A stretch of 64,000 bases of DNA from UBA5078 sp963977405. GTDB lineage: Bacteria; Pseudomonadota; Gammaproteobacteria; Pseudomonadales; Pseudohongiellaceae. The position numbers and the translations under genes are program-made. Of the stretch, positions 26,683 to 35,342 are shown piece by piece. The stretch is taken from assembly GCA_963977405.1 (NCBI GenBank), contig CAXBOY010000004.1, forward strand, positions 1 to 64,000. The letters run 5' to 3'. Each line of letters begins with the position of its first letter. Within the stretch, counting starts at the first letter, position 1. The notes below the pieces were generated by a model that was not told the origin of the DNA, did no database searches, and worked only from the letters and a program-made list of their open reading frames with translations.

Positions 26683-27840
26683 TTAGCTCCCAACCGCACG
26701 ATTGCGTAGCGTGATAGTGGAGGTAAACACTCGGCGTAGACGCGTATCGGCAGGCAGAGCGCCATTGGCTCCAGCCCCGTTATAGGTGACACCATTGAAG
26801 GTATAGGAAGCAGGTGCTGGCAACATATTGTTCTCGATGGACTGGACCAACACACTTATACGGACACTGATAACGTCGGACCAATCGGGCACCAGATTGG
26901 CGCTAACATAGGCGTCGACCGTCTTCTTGTTGTCGTTGTCTAGATTGACACCATAGAGTATTTGTAAACTCTCTATACCTTCGACTAATTCTTCGGCGTT
27001 CCCGGCGCCCGCGGTCTGATTAAGTCGGCGTCTGAACAATGCGGGCGGGTTGGTCGCAACATCACCTCGTTTGCCGACATAGAACATCGTTCCTTGCAGC
27101 TTTACCAGCTCTCCACCTGCCTGAGTACCCAGAGGTAGCGCGGCGATATTGCCCGGCACACAGCCAGAAGAGAGCACCGAGTTAATGCTTGCCCCACCAC
27201 CGATCTCTTGTACGTTACACGCCTGTACCCAATCTGCGCGCTCACAGTCACTAAGCAGAAGAATATCGCCGTCCTCGATGTCGACGATGCCGGAGTTAAC
27301 CACCGTCATCGCGCCACCTGGAGATATAGAGTTAATCGTGGCACCCGTGCCTGCTGCATTCCAAACTCGCACGATGTCCGAGCCTGGCACCGCCATGGTC
27401 GCGTCCATTATGCTGCCCCCGGAGGTGGTCCATGCACCGCCAGCGGTGCTTACCGGGGCCACATTATTTGCGCTATTGCTTATGGTGCCAGGGGTGGTGC
27501 CATTGGCTTCCCAGCCCTGTAAGCCAGAGTTGGGCTGAAAAGAGGGAGGAGGACCGTCGAGGGTATTATTGATAGAGTTTTCATCGATAGTCGCAAGACA
27601 GCCTAGATACCCAGCCATTCTTAGCTCGTGAGCCAAATAGCTCACTGCAAAGCGACCATTCTCCTGCATTCTCGCACGTGCCTCTTGATCTCGTTCCGTT
27701 TGCGTATTGCCGACATAGACCTGCATGACACCGGCGGTAAGAGTGAGCCCCATTACCATCGCGATAAGCAATTCGATCATGCTAAGGCCAGCCATGCGAA
27801 TGCGCTGTAGCGAAGCATTATGTAGTGGCTTTTTACTCAT
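26683..27840 (-). CDS. pilW: PilW, type IV minor pilin
   Basis: Minor pilin that bridges the priming complex and PilY1 in Pseudomonas. Prepilin site G|LSMIELLIAMVMGLTLTAGVMQVY, then the PilW-family NTQTERDQEARARMQENGRFAVSYLAHELRMAGYLGC stretch (residues about 48-85). 385 aa is long for a pilin and normal for PilW. It lies between pilV and pilX in the same direction. Confidence 0.93.
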   Translation of the reverse strand: MSKKPLHNASLQRIRMAGLSMIELLIAMVMGLTLTAGVMQVYVGNTQTERDQEARARMQENGRFAVSYLAHELRMAGYLGCLATIDENSINNTLDGPPPSFQPNSGLQGWEANGTTPGTISNSANNVAPVSTAGGAWTTSGGSIMDATMAVPGSDIVRVWNAAGTGATINSISPGGAMTVVNSGIVDIEDGDILLLSDCERADWVQACNVQEIGGGASINSVLSSGCVPGNIAALPLGTQAGGELVKLQGTMFYVGKRGDVATNPPALFRRRLNQTAGAGNAEELVEGIESLQILYGVNLDNDNKKTVDAYVSANLVPDWSDVISVRISVLVQSIENNMLPAPASYTFNGVTYNGAGANGALPADTRLRRVFTSTITLRNRAVGS

Positions 27841-27867
27841 GTTGGTACGCGTTAGCTCCTAATGAAT

Positions 27868-28407
27868 CTATGGGCGAAAGCTCAGCGAAAATAGTTTTTC
27901 GGCAGCGCCATCTCGATCTTCATCCCACCAAATTTTGACTGCAAAGAGATTTCCTAGCCCGTCACAGGCTGGCGCTGCAGGTGTTCCATCTTCTGGAGAG
28001 GAATCGGCACAGACTATGCCCACTCCGGCGGGTAGACCAGCTGCAAGCGCCGCATTCCACTCTGCTATATCATTCGCGGCCAATTGTGCCGCTGTACAAC
28101 CGGCGATTGCATTACATGCAGCCGTCACCGCTCCGGCATTGGCATCGTAGCTGTTTGCCTCTACCCCTAGCTGATTAGCTCGAATTCGTTCGACTATGTC
28201 ATTACTGGCGATGCTCGCTTGAGTACGAAGATATGCGCTTTGTGTGTTGCGCAGGCTGACAGTCTGCAAACCAGTCATACCTAGAAGTCCTATTGCCAAT
28301 ATCAACAAGGAGATAAGTACTTCGATAAGAGTTGCGCCTGTTTGCGCACAAGCCCTTCGGCAAATTCGTTGTGCTCTTAGTTGGTTCTGTATGATCACCT
28401 GATTCAT
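27868..28407 (-). CDS. pilV: PilV, type IV minor pilin
   Basis: Minor pilin with the prepilin site G|ATLIEVLISLLILAIGLLGMTGLQ. The PilV family signature QTVSLRNTQSAYLRTQASIASNDIVERIRAN follows. The frame runs 31 codons further upstream inside fimU, but the ATG at 28407 overlaps the fimU stop (ATGA), typical of translational coupling, and gives a plausible 179-aa protein. Two pairs of cysteines lie in the C-terminal part. Confidence 0.92.
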   Translation of the reverse strand: MNQVIIQNQLRAQRICRRACAQTGATLIEVLISLLILAIGLLGMTGLQTVSLRNTQSAYLRTQASIASNDIVERIRANQLGVEANSYDANAGAVTAACNAIAGCTAAQLAANDIAEWNAALAAGLPAGVGIVCADSSPEDGTPAAPACDGLGNLFAVKIWWDEDRDGAAEKLFSLSFRP

Positions 28408-28940
28408 GGACACACCAAACCCTCGTGAATGCGCCGGCCTCTGCCCGTTACTGAGATCTCTACCGATTGCGCATTTTCCGAGTTGCCATCCTCGGGGCAC
28501 AGTAGGAAGGTACGGGCCGCAGCATTCGTTCCAAAGCCTTGAGGATCATACTGCTGAAGGTCTGCGGTGAAAGTTAAGGAATTGCCCCCCAAACCTTGAT
28601 ATACCCGCAACACTTCGTCGCCAACATCTACAGAGCCCACGTCGCCATCTGCATCTCCATTATTATCAACGAAGACGATCCAACCATCTGCCCAAGAGTC
28701 CGCTGCACAGTCAGTACCACTGCTACTACTGCAAATTGACACTAAGGTACCGCGCTTAATCGATTCGCTACGCGCGAAATTAAGGCTGGAGACCAGTGTC
28801 TTTGCCTGAGTATTGGTCCCGATACGGCTTAATGTGTCTTGCAAACCGGGTAAACCCACGGCAAGCAATATCCCTATCACTCCCACGACGATCATGAGCT
28901 CGATAACTGTAAACCCTTTGATTTGCTTAATATTCATCAT
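28404..28940 (-). CDS. fimU: FimU-type minor pseudopilin
   Basis: GspH/FimT-family pseudopilin heading the fimU-pilV-pilW-pilX-pilY1-pilY2-pilE operon. Prepilin site G|FTVIELMIVVGVIGILLAVGLPGLQ after a short leader starting at the double ATG (28940). The soluble domain carries SLNFARSESIKRGTLVSIC and cysteines at SCSS/TDCAA and at the C-terminus. The second FimT-like protein of the window (20918) is separate, so I call this one FimU by position. No strong ribosome site is seen. Confidence 0.85.
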   Translation of the reverse strand: MMNIKQIKGFTVIELMIVVGVIGILLAVGLPGLQDTLSRIGTNTQAKTLVSSLNFARSESIKRGTLVSICSSSSGTDCAADSWADGWIVFVDNNGDADGDVGSVDVGDEVLRVYQGLGGNSLTFTADLQQYDPQGFGTNAAARTFLLCPEDGNSENAQSVEISVTGRGRRIHEGLVCP

Positions 28941-29157
28941 GTCGTTGCGTGTACTCTTACCCCTTGCGGGTAGGCATTTGGCACTATTGCAGATAAACAT
29001 TACTCCAGCAAGGGCCGCCCCAATTGGGCACGCTTACCTTATGCAATCGGCAGCTGCAAGTATGTGAGCTACGTAGAATTTTAGCAGATCGAGCGACTTT
29101 GATTTGCTACACTGTGACGCCTTTCACGCTTCCCCTACCATCTGGACCTTCAGACCC

Positions 29158-29916
29158 ATGGAATACGACATTACTTTACTCTTCATTCTTGCAGCGGTAG
29201 GTGTTATCGCGGGGGGGATAAACACAATCGCGGGCGGAGGATCTAACCTTACACTGCCTGTGCTTATGTTGCTTGGCTTACCAGCTGACGTTGCTAATGC
29301 CACCAACCGAGTCGCTGTGGCTTTGCAATGTATTGTGGGAGTCCGTGGCTTCAACCAGCATAAGATGCTCGATGTGCCCGCAATACTGCCGATATTGGTT
29401 CCAAATCTATTAGGCGGTGTTATTGGCTCAGTTGCCGCCGCGACCATGCCAGCAGTCGCACTCAAGCCTATTCTACTAATCACGATACTAAGCATGTCGG
29501 TCATTATCTTAGTGCGACCCAGCTTCATCGCCCCGCCAGACGGCACCCCTGTGAAAGATGTCCGGCAGAATCGAGGCGCCTGGTGGACCTTATTCATCGC
29601 TGGCATTTACGGTGGGTTCGTTCAAGCCGGTGTCGGTTTCATATTACTTGCTGCACTGGCCGGCGGGCTACGTTATGACCTAGTACGTGCCAATGCCCTG
29701 AAAATGGTGTGTTCGCTCAGCTTTACGTTAGTAGCACTGGTGATTTTTATCTATTTCGATCAAGTTCGCTGGATGCCGGGATTGATTTTGGCGGTTGGCA
29801 CAATGCTTGGAGCATGGATTACGGTTCGTTTCGCGGTGCGTGCCAAACAAAGCACCATCAAGTGGTTCCTCTTCGTGATGACTGTTTGTTCCTGTCTTGC
29901 GGCTTGGCTGTTTTAA
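29158..29916 (+). CDS. TSUP-family (TauE/SafE) membrane permease
   Basis: Sulfite exporter TauE/SafE family protein, thought to move sulfur-containing organic anions; the substrate here is unknown. The 252-aa product has about eight hydrophobic helices and two repeat-like glycine motifs, AAVGVIAGGINTIAGGGSNLTLPVLMLLG and GIYGGFVQAGVGFILLA, both typical of the family. The frame begins at a TTG 18 codons earlier; the ATG at 29158 fits the family start. Its stop codon overlaps the stop of the histidine kinase on the other strand (29913-29916). Confidence 0.85.
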   Translation: MEYDITLLFILAAVGVIAGGINTIAGGGSNLTLPVLMLLGLPADVANATNRVAVALQCIVGVRGFNQHKMLDVPAILPILVPNLLGGVIGSVAAATMPAVALKPILLITILSMSVIILVRPSFIAPPDGTPVKDVRQNRGAWWTLFIAGIYGGFVQAGVGFILLAALAGGLRYDLVRANALKMVCSLSFTLVALVIFIYFDQVRWMPGLILAVGTMLGAWITVRFAVRAKQSTIKWFLFVMTVCSCLAAWLF

Positions 29917-31352
29917 GAAGTAGAGCCGCCATTGTGCACGGGCGATTGAAAATTGCTAAATACCAATTCAACGCAGGCGCCGCCTAATGGGCTATCTACA
30001 ACGGCGATCTGTCCACCGTAGCTACTCATAATGTCCGTTACAACTGCAAGGCCTATACCCTGCCCTTGCGCCAATGTGTCTAAACGCGCACCGCGCTGCA
30101 ATACAAACTCTTGATGGTCTGTGGCGATGCCTGGACCGTCATCTTCGATCTTAATACTCAATTGCGCTGCAGGTGAAAGACGTACGCTCGCAGTAAGCTG
30201 TATGGTTTTTGAGCCATACTTGAAGGCATTATCGAGAACATTGCCCAATACCTCCATCAAATCTCTCTCATCCCCAAGGAAATAAATGCCACCCTCGAGC
30301 TCGCAAGTAACGCACATCGACTTAGCGGCATAGACCTTCTCCAATGCCCGCAGAATCTTCTCAACACAGCTCTTCAATTCGACACGGCGCGCCAAGCTGG
30401 ACCCACCATTAGTCTTGACCGCACGCTGCAACTGATAGCCGATAATCTGGTTCATTCGTTCTAGCTGTTCCTGCACAGCCTGTACGTGTGCGATTGAGTC
30501 TTCGTCTATCTGCTCCGAAGGTTTCGCCGAGAGCTCTTGCACTGCACCACCAATAACGGCGAGAGGAGTCTTCAGACTATGCGCAAGATCACCCAGCGTC
30601 TCACGATAACGCAATTGCTGTTTTCGCTCGCTCTTAATGAGCAGGTTGAGGTTCTGTGTAACTGCTTGCAACTCTTTCGGATAGTCTTCATCGAGCTGCT
30701 CGCTATTACTGTTCTCGATACTCTTTAAGTCTATGGCAAGTCGCCTCAGCGGAGACAAGCCCCAACGTAGTAGAAGGACCTGCAGAACTAACAACAGCAC
30801 CGCAACTCCACCTAGCCAAGACCACAAACTAGCCCGAAAATTATTGACCTCAGCAAGATAAGTACTCGTCGACTCAATCACAGCGAAATCATAAGACGAG
30901 GTGCCATTCTCCCAGACCACTCCATATACCGCGATGAAGTACTCCTCGCCGTCGCCTGCAAACTCCCGCGAAAAATAAAAATCCCCTCGATTAACGTCCT
31001 TCCACAATTCGGCAAAGTCTGGGTAATCTACCTCTAGCGCAGACGGAGTTCTTAGTACTTCACCTGCAGCTGGATTGCTGACTAATCCATACAGCCCAGA
31101 GTTCAACTGTGTGAAGCGAGGTTCACGAAGATCTTGCAGAAAATAGAAGGTGCCATCGTCTTCTTCAACAGCTGAAAGTAGCACGTAGATCTGCGCCTGC
31201 ATCTGCTCCGCGACACCCGCCTCGATACTGCTACGAAACGCGCGATCAAGCACAATACCGGTCAAACCAAGGAATATAGTCAGTAGCACACTGACGGCCG
31301 TGAGGAGGCGTGTCTGTAGAGAGTAGGAAGAGAGTTTCTGCTCAGCGCTCAT
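29913..31352 (-). CDS. PhoQ-like sensor histidine kinase
   Basis: Inner-membrane sensor kinase of 479 aa. Two transmembrane helices (residues about 14-34 and 170-192) flank a periplasmic domain of about 135 residues rich in acidic residues, as in PhoQ-type sensors. HisKA histidine in GDLAHSLKTPLAVIGG; ATPase motifs NVLDNAFKYG, DDGPGI and GQGIGLAVV. The regulator gene lies six bases upstream in the same direction, so they form a pair. The acidic periplasmic face suggests sensing of divalent cations or envelope stress, but this is inference. Confidence 0.88.
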   Translation of the reverse strand: MSAEQKLSSYSLQTRLLTAVSVLLTIFLGLTGIVLDRAFRSSIEAGVAEQMQAQIYVLLSAVEEDDGTFYFLQDLREPRFTQLNSGLYGLVSNPAAGEVLRTPSALEVDYPDFAELWKDVNRGDFYFSREFAGDGEEYFIAVYGVVWENGTSSYDFAVIESTSTYLAEVNNFRASLWSWLGGVAVLLLVLQVLLLRWGLSPLRRLAIDLKSIENSNSEQLDEDYPKELQAVTQNLNLLIKSERKQQLRYRETLGDLAHSLKTPLAVIGGAVQELSAKPSEQIDEDSIAHVQAVQEQLERMNQIIGYQLQRAVKTNGGSSLARRVELKSCVEKILRALEKVYAAKSMCVTCELEGGIYFLGDERDLMEVLGNVLDNAFKYGSKTIQLTASVRLSPAAQLSIKIEDDGPGIATDHQEFVLQRGARLDTLAQGQGIGLAVVTDIMSSYGGQIAVVDSPLGGACVELVFSNFQSPVHNGGSTS

Positions 31353-31358
31353 GGCGAC

Positions 31359-32033
31359 TCACTGATCATTGCGAAAACGATAACCTTGACCACGGATAGT
31401 CTCAATCGGCTTAAGAGTCTCATCCGGATCGAGCTTCTGTCTTAGGCGTCGCACAAACACCTCCAGAACATTGCTATCGCGATCATAGTCCTGAGCATAA
31501 AGATGCTCAGTCAACTCAGTTTTGGAGATGACTTGTCCAGGATGCATCATGAGGTATTCAAGTAGCTTGTATTCATAGGCGGTCAATTCGAGTGTTTGAC
31601 CGTTGGCACTAACGCGTTTACTCCCTATATCGAGTGCTATAGGACCGAACTCTATTATAGGTTTAGCGAAGCCCGCAGCACGACGCAGCAGTGCGTTGAG
31701 TCGCGCCAGAATTTCTTCAATCTGAAAGGGCTTAACAACATAGTCGTCTGCACCCGCATCTAAGCCTTCCACTTTGTCTTGCCAATCGCCACGCGCAGTC
31801 AAAATTAATATGGGAAAGGTTTTTCCGAGTTCACGAATCTGTTTGATTAAGGATATCCCATCGATCAGGGGTAAACCCAGATCTATAATGGCGGCGTCAT
31901 AATCGAACTCTGTCGCATAATACAGACCGGCCTTGCCGTCGGCGGCATCGTCTACGACATAGCCAGTGCGACTTAAGCCTTGCACTAGAGTCTGACGTAG
32001 TAGGCTCTGATCTTCGACCACCAACAAGCGCAT
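31359..32033 (-). CDS. PhoP-like OmpR-family response regulator
   Basis: Response regulator of 224 aa, partner of the adjacent kinase. Receiver domain with VEDQSLLRQTL and the phospho-acceptor in AIIDLGLPLIDG (Asp51), plus KPFQIEE. The C-terminal winged helix has ELTAYEYKLLEYLMMHPGQVISKTELTEHLY and SNVLEVFVRRLRQKL, the OmpR/PhoB type. PhoP itself is the best-known relative. It starts two bases after the PepSY gene ends, so PepSY, regulator and kinase form an operon. Confidence 0.9.
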   Translation of the reverse strand: MRLLVVEDQSLLRQTLVQGLSRTGYVVDDAADGKAGLYYATEFDYDAAIIDLGLPLIDGISLIKQIRELGKTFPILILTARGDWQDKVEGLDAGADDYVVKPFQIEEILARLNALLRRAAGFAKPIIEFGPIALDIGSKRVSANGQTLELTAYEYKLLEYLMMHPGQVISKTELTEHLYAQDYDRDSNVLEVFVRRLRQKLDPDETLKPIETIRGQGYRFRNDQ

Positions 32034-32035
32034 GA

Positions 32036-32374
32036 TTACTGCTCCCTAGTTATCACGCCGCTACTCGCGTTGACATAGACGGTATAGATATTACCTTCAT
32101 TGTCCATTCGGACACGGTATTGCAGGACGCCGCCCTGCTGAACTTGGTTGATGCTGACAACGGTGCCTGGAAAGCGCGCGCGCACCAACTCTAGCGCACG
32201 ACGCTGCGAAACCTGTGGCGATTGCTCTTGCACGGCGTCCCCCGACTGATCCTGAAAGCCCCCGAGTGCTAACTGCATTGGATCTGCAGCGGCGGTGGCT
32301 ATCCCGAACAGGGACATCATCATTAGAGCGAGTGCCAGTTTCAGCAATCGACTTGTCAGTGTATTTGACTTCAA
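32036..32374 (-). CDS. PepSY-domain secreted protein
   Basis: Small periplasmic or secreted protein (112 aa) with a PepSY domain (SQRRALELVRARFPGTVVSINQVQQGG, then YRVRMDNEGNIYTVYVNASSGVI) of the kind often found beside two-component systems. The frame has an upstream ATG at 32419, but a TTG at 32374 has AGGGG six bases upstream and starts a clean signal peptide (MKSNTLTSRLLKLALALMMM ... TAAA), so I use it. PepSY domains often inhibit proteases; here it may modulate the sensor. Role inferred from context. Confidence 0.8.
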   Translation of the reverse strand: MKSNTLTSRLLKLALALMMMSLFGIATAAADPMQLALGGFQDQSGDAVQEQSPQVSQRRALELVRARFPGTVVSINQVQQGGVLQYRVRMDNEGNIYTVYVNASSGVITREQ

Positions 32375-32437
32375 TTCGGACCCCTTTAAAAACGCTGCGG
32401 AGTACAGCCTGAGCGTCAAATCAACTGACTTAGTCGA

Positions 32438-32986
32438 TTAAAACACAGGCTGAATATTGACCTTGATACGTACTTGCTCGCCAGGATCGTTATCCATGCG
32501 TACCGAATAGTCTTCGTCGTTGTAGCGGTAGACTACTTGATAACCAACTAGACGCTCTTCTTCTCGGTATTCATAGACAGTTTCACACTGACGCACGGTT
32601 TCATAACGCACTTCGCGGTCATGACTATTGCCGGCGACTATATCACGTCCAATTGAGTGGCCCAAGACCGCGCCAACTACAGTGCCTACGCGCTTATTGG
32701 ACTTGCCGTGACCCACAGCATTTCCTAATGCGCCGCCTATAATAGTGCCGAGTAACGCGGGGGTGCGACTATTCGAGCGCGCCGCTCTAGTGTGAGCGAT
32801 TTCCTCGTTCCAACATTCCTCACGTGGCGTCGAAATCTCAACGCTCTTGTACACAGGTCGTGACTCGACTACCTGCGCATATTCATAGCGTGTCTCGGCG
32901 AAACTAGGGGTCGCCAGCAACAACGCCAATGACCCAAATGCCACATAATTGATGATTCTATTGCCACTAACAGGGAACTTTTTCAT
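32438..32986 (-). CDS. Glycine-zipper periplasmic or outer-membrane protein
   Basis: A 182-aa protein with a signal peptide (cleavage near PSFA|ETR) and a glycine-zipper segment, PALLGTIIGGALGNAVGHGKSNKRVGTVVGAVLGHSIG, as in 17-kDa antigen and SlyB-like families. The flanks are rich in charged and tyrosine residues (YETVRQCETVYEYREEERLVGYQV), a pattern seen in DUF-type envelope proteins. There is no lipobox cysteine, so it is not a lipoprotein. It precedes the PepSY gene but is separated by 63 bp. Specific function unknown. Confidence 0.8.
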   Translation of the reverse strand: MKKFPVSGNRIINYVAFGSLALLLATPSFAETRYEYAQVVESRPVYKSVEISTPREECWNEEIAHTRAARSNSRTPALLGTIIGGALGNAVGHGKSNKRVGTVVGAVLGHSIGRDIVAGNSHDREVRYETVRQCETVYEYREEERLVGYQVVYRYNDEDYSVRMDNDPGEQVRIKVNIQPVF

Positions 32987-33292
32987 AAGCCATCGACCTC
33001 ACTTGGTATAAGTCCTACTTCAATTCTTCTTTATTAATGCCCATGTAGTTCGAACGGAAGAACCCTTTCTCTCTACCTTGGCTGGCATAGTGGCATCAGG
33101 AAGCTGAATAGAGACTTAATCAAGTTGTACTAGGACATAGAAGGAGGAAGAATTTGCATTGCCCCAGGGATCGTGGCTTTGAATTCTTCATAAAGCCCGT
33201 TAGAATCAGACGCTGTTAGGGGGGTAAGGCTCCGTTGTTATGCCTACACTCTAACTGACAAATAATAATTATAAGTAGCGAAGAGAGTTTCC
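32987..33292. promoter_or_regulatory. Spacer before the cold-shock-domain gene
   Basis: 306 bases between divergent genes. It should hold promoters for both. A ribosome site AAGGAGG at 33141-33147 is followed by a TTG frame (separate entry). AT-rich sequence (33258-33285) with a TATAAG word lies close to the cold-shock gene. I see no tRNA or terminator. Confidence 0.4.
33154..33219 (+). CDS. Candidate 21-residue open frame with a strong ribosome site
   Basis: A TTG codon at 33154 sits six bases after a perfect AAGGAGG and opens a 21-codon frame (starting MHCPRDRGFEFF and ending in IRRC, stop TAG). The peptide is basic with two cysteines near its ends. I recognise no family. The Shine-Dalgarno is the only real evidence; it could also be a chance match in a long 5' untranslated region. 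Confidence 0.2.
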   Translation: MHCPRDRGFEFFIKPVRIRRC

Positions 33293-33712
33293 ATGTCGAA
33301 TTTCAACAAGTCATTTACTATTGCAATAATCGCCACCCTGATCGTTGGACTCCCCGTTCTCCTCACCGATCTGCAACTCACCTCCATTCAGATGTTAATC
33401 GCGATCTTCCTAGTTAGCTTGGCATCGTCTATGGCTGCAGCGCCAATCGCCAAGAAAAGGGGTAAAAAGCCCAGCGAAGAGAATCGCGTGCTCGTGAATA
33501 AGTCCCAACGCGAGAGCGGCTGCGTGAAATGGTTCAATGCCAGCAAGGGTTTCGGATTCATCACTCGAGACAGCGGTGACGACATATTCGTCCACTTCCG
33601 CTCCATACGTGGCGAAGGTCATCGTGTATTGCACGATGGTCAGCGAGTCGAGTTCGCCATAAGCGAAGGCGACAAAGGCTTGCAAGCAGAAGACGTGGCC
33701 GCAGCCAAATAA
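33293..33712 (+). CDS. Membrane-anchored cold-shock-domain protein
   Basis: A 139-aa protein with two N-terminal transmembrane helices (about residues 8-26 and 32-51) and a C-terminal cold-shock domain (residues about 73-139). The RNA-binding motifs are complete: SGCVKWFNASKGFGFI (RNP1 in KGFGFI) and DDIFVHF (RNP2). Canonical CspA proteins are soluble and about 70 aa, so here the RNA-chaperone domain would be tethered to the inner membrane facing the cytoplasm. GAGAG lies before the ATG. The long AT-rich upstream region fits cold-shock mRNAs but no specific cold box is recognised. Confidence 0.85.
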   Translation: MSNFNKSFTIAIIATLIVGLPVLLTDLQLTSIQMLIAIFLVSLASSMAAAPIAKKRGKKPSEENRVLVNKSQRESGCVKWFNASKGFGFITRDSGDDIFVHFRSIRGEGHRVLHDGQRVEFAISEGDKGLQAEDVAAAK

Positions 33713-33749
33713 CTAATCCCTGCATTAGTGCCTAGCTAAACCCGCCACC

Positions 33750-33980
33750 TTAATAATGAGGGGGGCGCTCTTCTTCAATTGAGCCGCCCTCGCCAGAGGC
33801 GGGCAGATTCTCTAGCACGTGAGTCAGTTTGTCCCGATGCAGACTGAGTTCGCGCTGGAGAGCGTCAATCTGCGACTGTTGCATGGTGACGACCTCGTTT
33901 AAGGCCTGCAATAAATCCTCTTGAAAGGCAAACTGCGTCTGCAATTCAATGAGTTGTTCTTGGGTGCTTGTATCGCTCAT
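33750..33980 (-). CDS. slyX: SlyX family protein
   Basis: Small coiled-coil protein of the SlyX family; function not well defined. 76 aa, with the helical heptad stretch QLIELQTQFAFQEDLLQALNEVVTMQQSQIDALQREL and the family C-terminal PPHY. The ATG at 33980 is preferred over one two codons upstream. It lies convergent to the cold-shock gene. Confidence 0.88.
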   Translation of the reverse strand: MSDTSTQEQLIELQTQFAFQEDLLQALNEVVTMQQSQIDALQRELSLHRDKLTHVLENLPASGEGGSIEEERPPHY

Positions 33981-34170
33981 AAGCAATTAATCTCGAAGCT
34001 GATGCTGTGCCCTGTAGGGCGTTGGGGCGCAGAATAAAGCAAATCCGACGACTCCGCGACCGACTAAATTTTATTCAGCACGACAATCATGTAATAATTT
34101 CGAGGTTTTCGGTGTCAAATGCCGTACTATTTTGGAAATCCTGATCTTCGCCTGCTAAGAGACACTGGCT

Positions 34171-35319
34171 ATGCAAAAAGCTCCGATTAACTGGACTAAC
34201 ACTATTCTATTTACCGTTACACCATTACTGGCCGTGACCCTCGTACCTTATTATGGGTTTACACATGGCTACGGGCTATACGAATGGCTTGTCTTCGTCA
34301 TACTTATGGGATTTTGTGGCATGTCGATCACGGCGGGCTACCATCGGCTTTGGTCCCATAAGACCTATAAGGCCCACCCTATCATTCGTTTCGTCTTCGC
34401 GTTGGGCGGTGCCTGCGCACTGCAGAACGACGTCTTTCACTGGGCCTCGGACCATCGTCGCCATCATGCCCATGTCGACAATAACGACAAAGACCCTTAT
34501 TCCGCGGGCCTCGGTTTCTGGTATTCCCATATCGGTTGGATCCTGCGTGACTTCGAAAGTGGCAAAGTGGATTTCTCCAATATCAAAGACCTGCAGCGCG
34601 ACCCGATACTCGTCTGGCAGCACAAACATTATCTAGCACTCGTGCTGGTTATGAATATCGGCGTTCCCGCCTTCTTAGGATATCTGGGTGGTGACATTAT
34701 CGGCGGAATTCTATTGGGCGGGCTCCTTCGCCTAGTCCTAAGCCAGCACGTTACTTGGTTTATCAACTCTATCGCGCATATATGGGGACGTCAGCCCTAT
34801 AGCGATGCGAGCTCAGCACGAGACAATGCTCTGCTAGCCCTTATTACCTATGGAGAGGGTTATCACAACTACCATCACACCTTTCAATGGGACTATCGCA
34901 ATGGCATCAAGTGGTGGCATTACGACCCCACCAAGTGGTTCATTCGCAGTTGCTCCTTCGTTGGACTAACAAGCGACTTGAAGCGCTGCTCCCCCGTGGT
35001 CATAGAGAGTGCACGACTCGATATGCAGTATCGTTACGTCACCGAACGCTATGCCGCCGCAGGTAACGCCGACAAATGGCTGCAACGCCTAGAGACTGAA
35101 TACCAGCAACTGAAAGCCACCCTGCAACTATGGGCTCAGCATCAACAGTCGTGGTATGAGGCGAAATCTAGTGAGATCCATGAGAAATGGAGTCATTGGG
35201 AGCGTTTACAAATGCGCGATAGCTATCGAGAGGTGAAATACCGCCTTAAGATACAGCGGCAGCGCTGGCACGAATTGGTGGAAAATTTCCCAACGCTCAC
35301 AGCACTACATCCTGCTTGA
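34171..35319 (+). CDS. Membrane fatty acid delta-9 desaturase
   Basis: Acyl-CoA or acyl-lipid desaturase that introduces a double bond at C9 using a di-iron centre. The three histidine boxes are present: HRLWSH (about residue 63), HRRHH (about 100) and HNYHH (about 235), with four hydrophobic helices between them. The protein has 382 aa; the last 100 residues form a charged helical tail without a known domain, longer than in compact desaturases. It likely adjusts membrane fluidity; the cold-shock-domain gene upstream supports a temperature context, as inference. Confidence 0.92.
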   Translation: MQKAPINWTNTILFTVTPLLAVTLVPYYGFTHGYGLYEWLVFVILMGFCGMSITAGYHRLWSHKTYKAHPIIRFVFALGGACALQNDVFHWASDHRRHHAHVDNNDKDPYSAGLGFWYSHIGWILRDFESGKVDFSNIKDLQRDPILVWQHKHYLALVLVMNIGVPAFLGYLGGDIIGGILLGGLLRLVLSQHVTWFINSIAHIWGRQPYSDASSARDNALLALITYGEGYHNYHHTFQWDYRNGIKWWHYDPTKWFIRSCSFVGLTSDLKRCSPVVIESARLDMQYRYVTERYAAAGNADKWLQRLETEYQQLKATLQLWAQHQQSWYEAKSSEIHEKWSHWERLQMRDSYREVKYRLKIQRQRWHELVENFPTLTALHPA

Positions 35320-35342
35320 GCTAAGTTTAGCAAGAGACTCAA

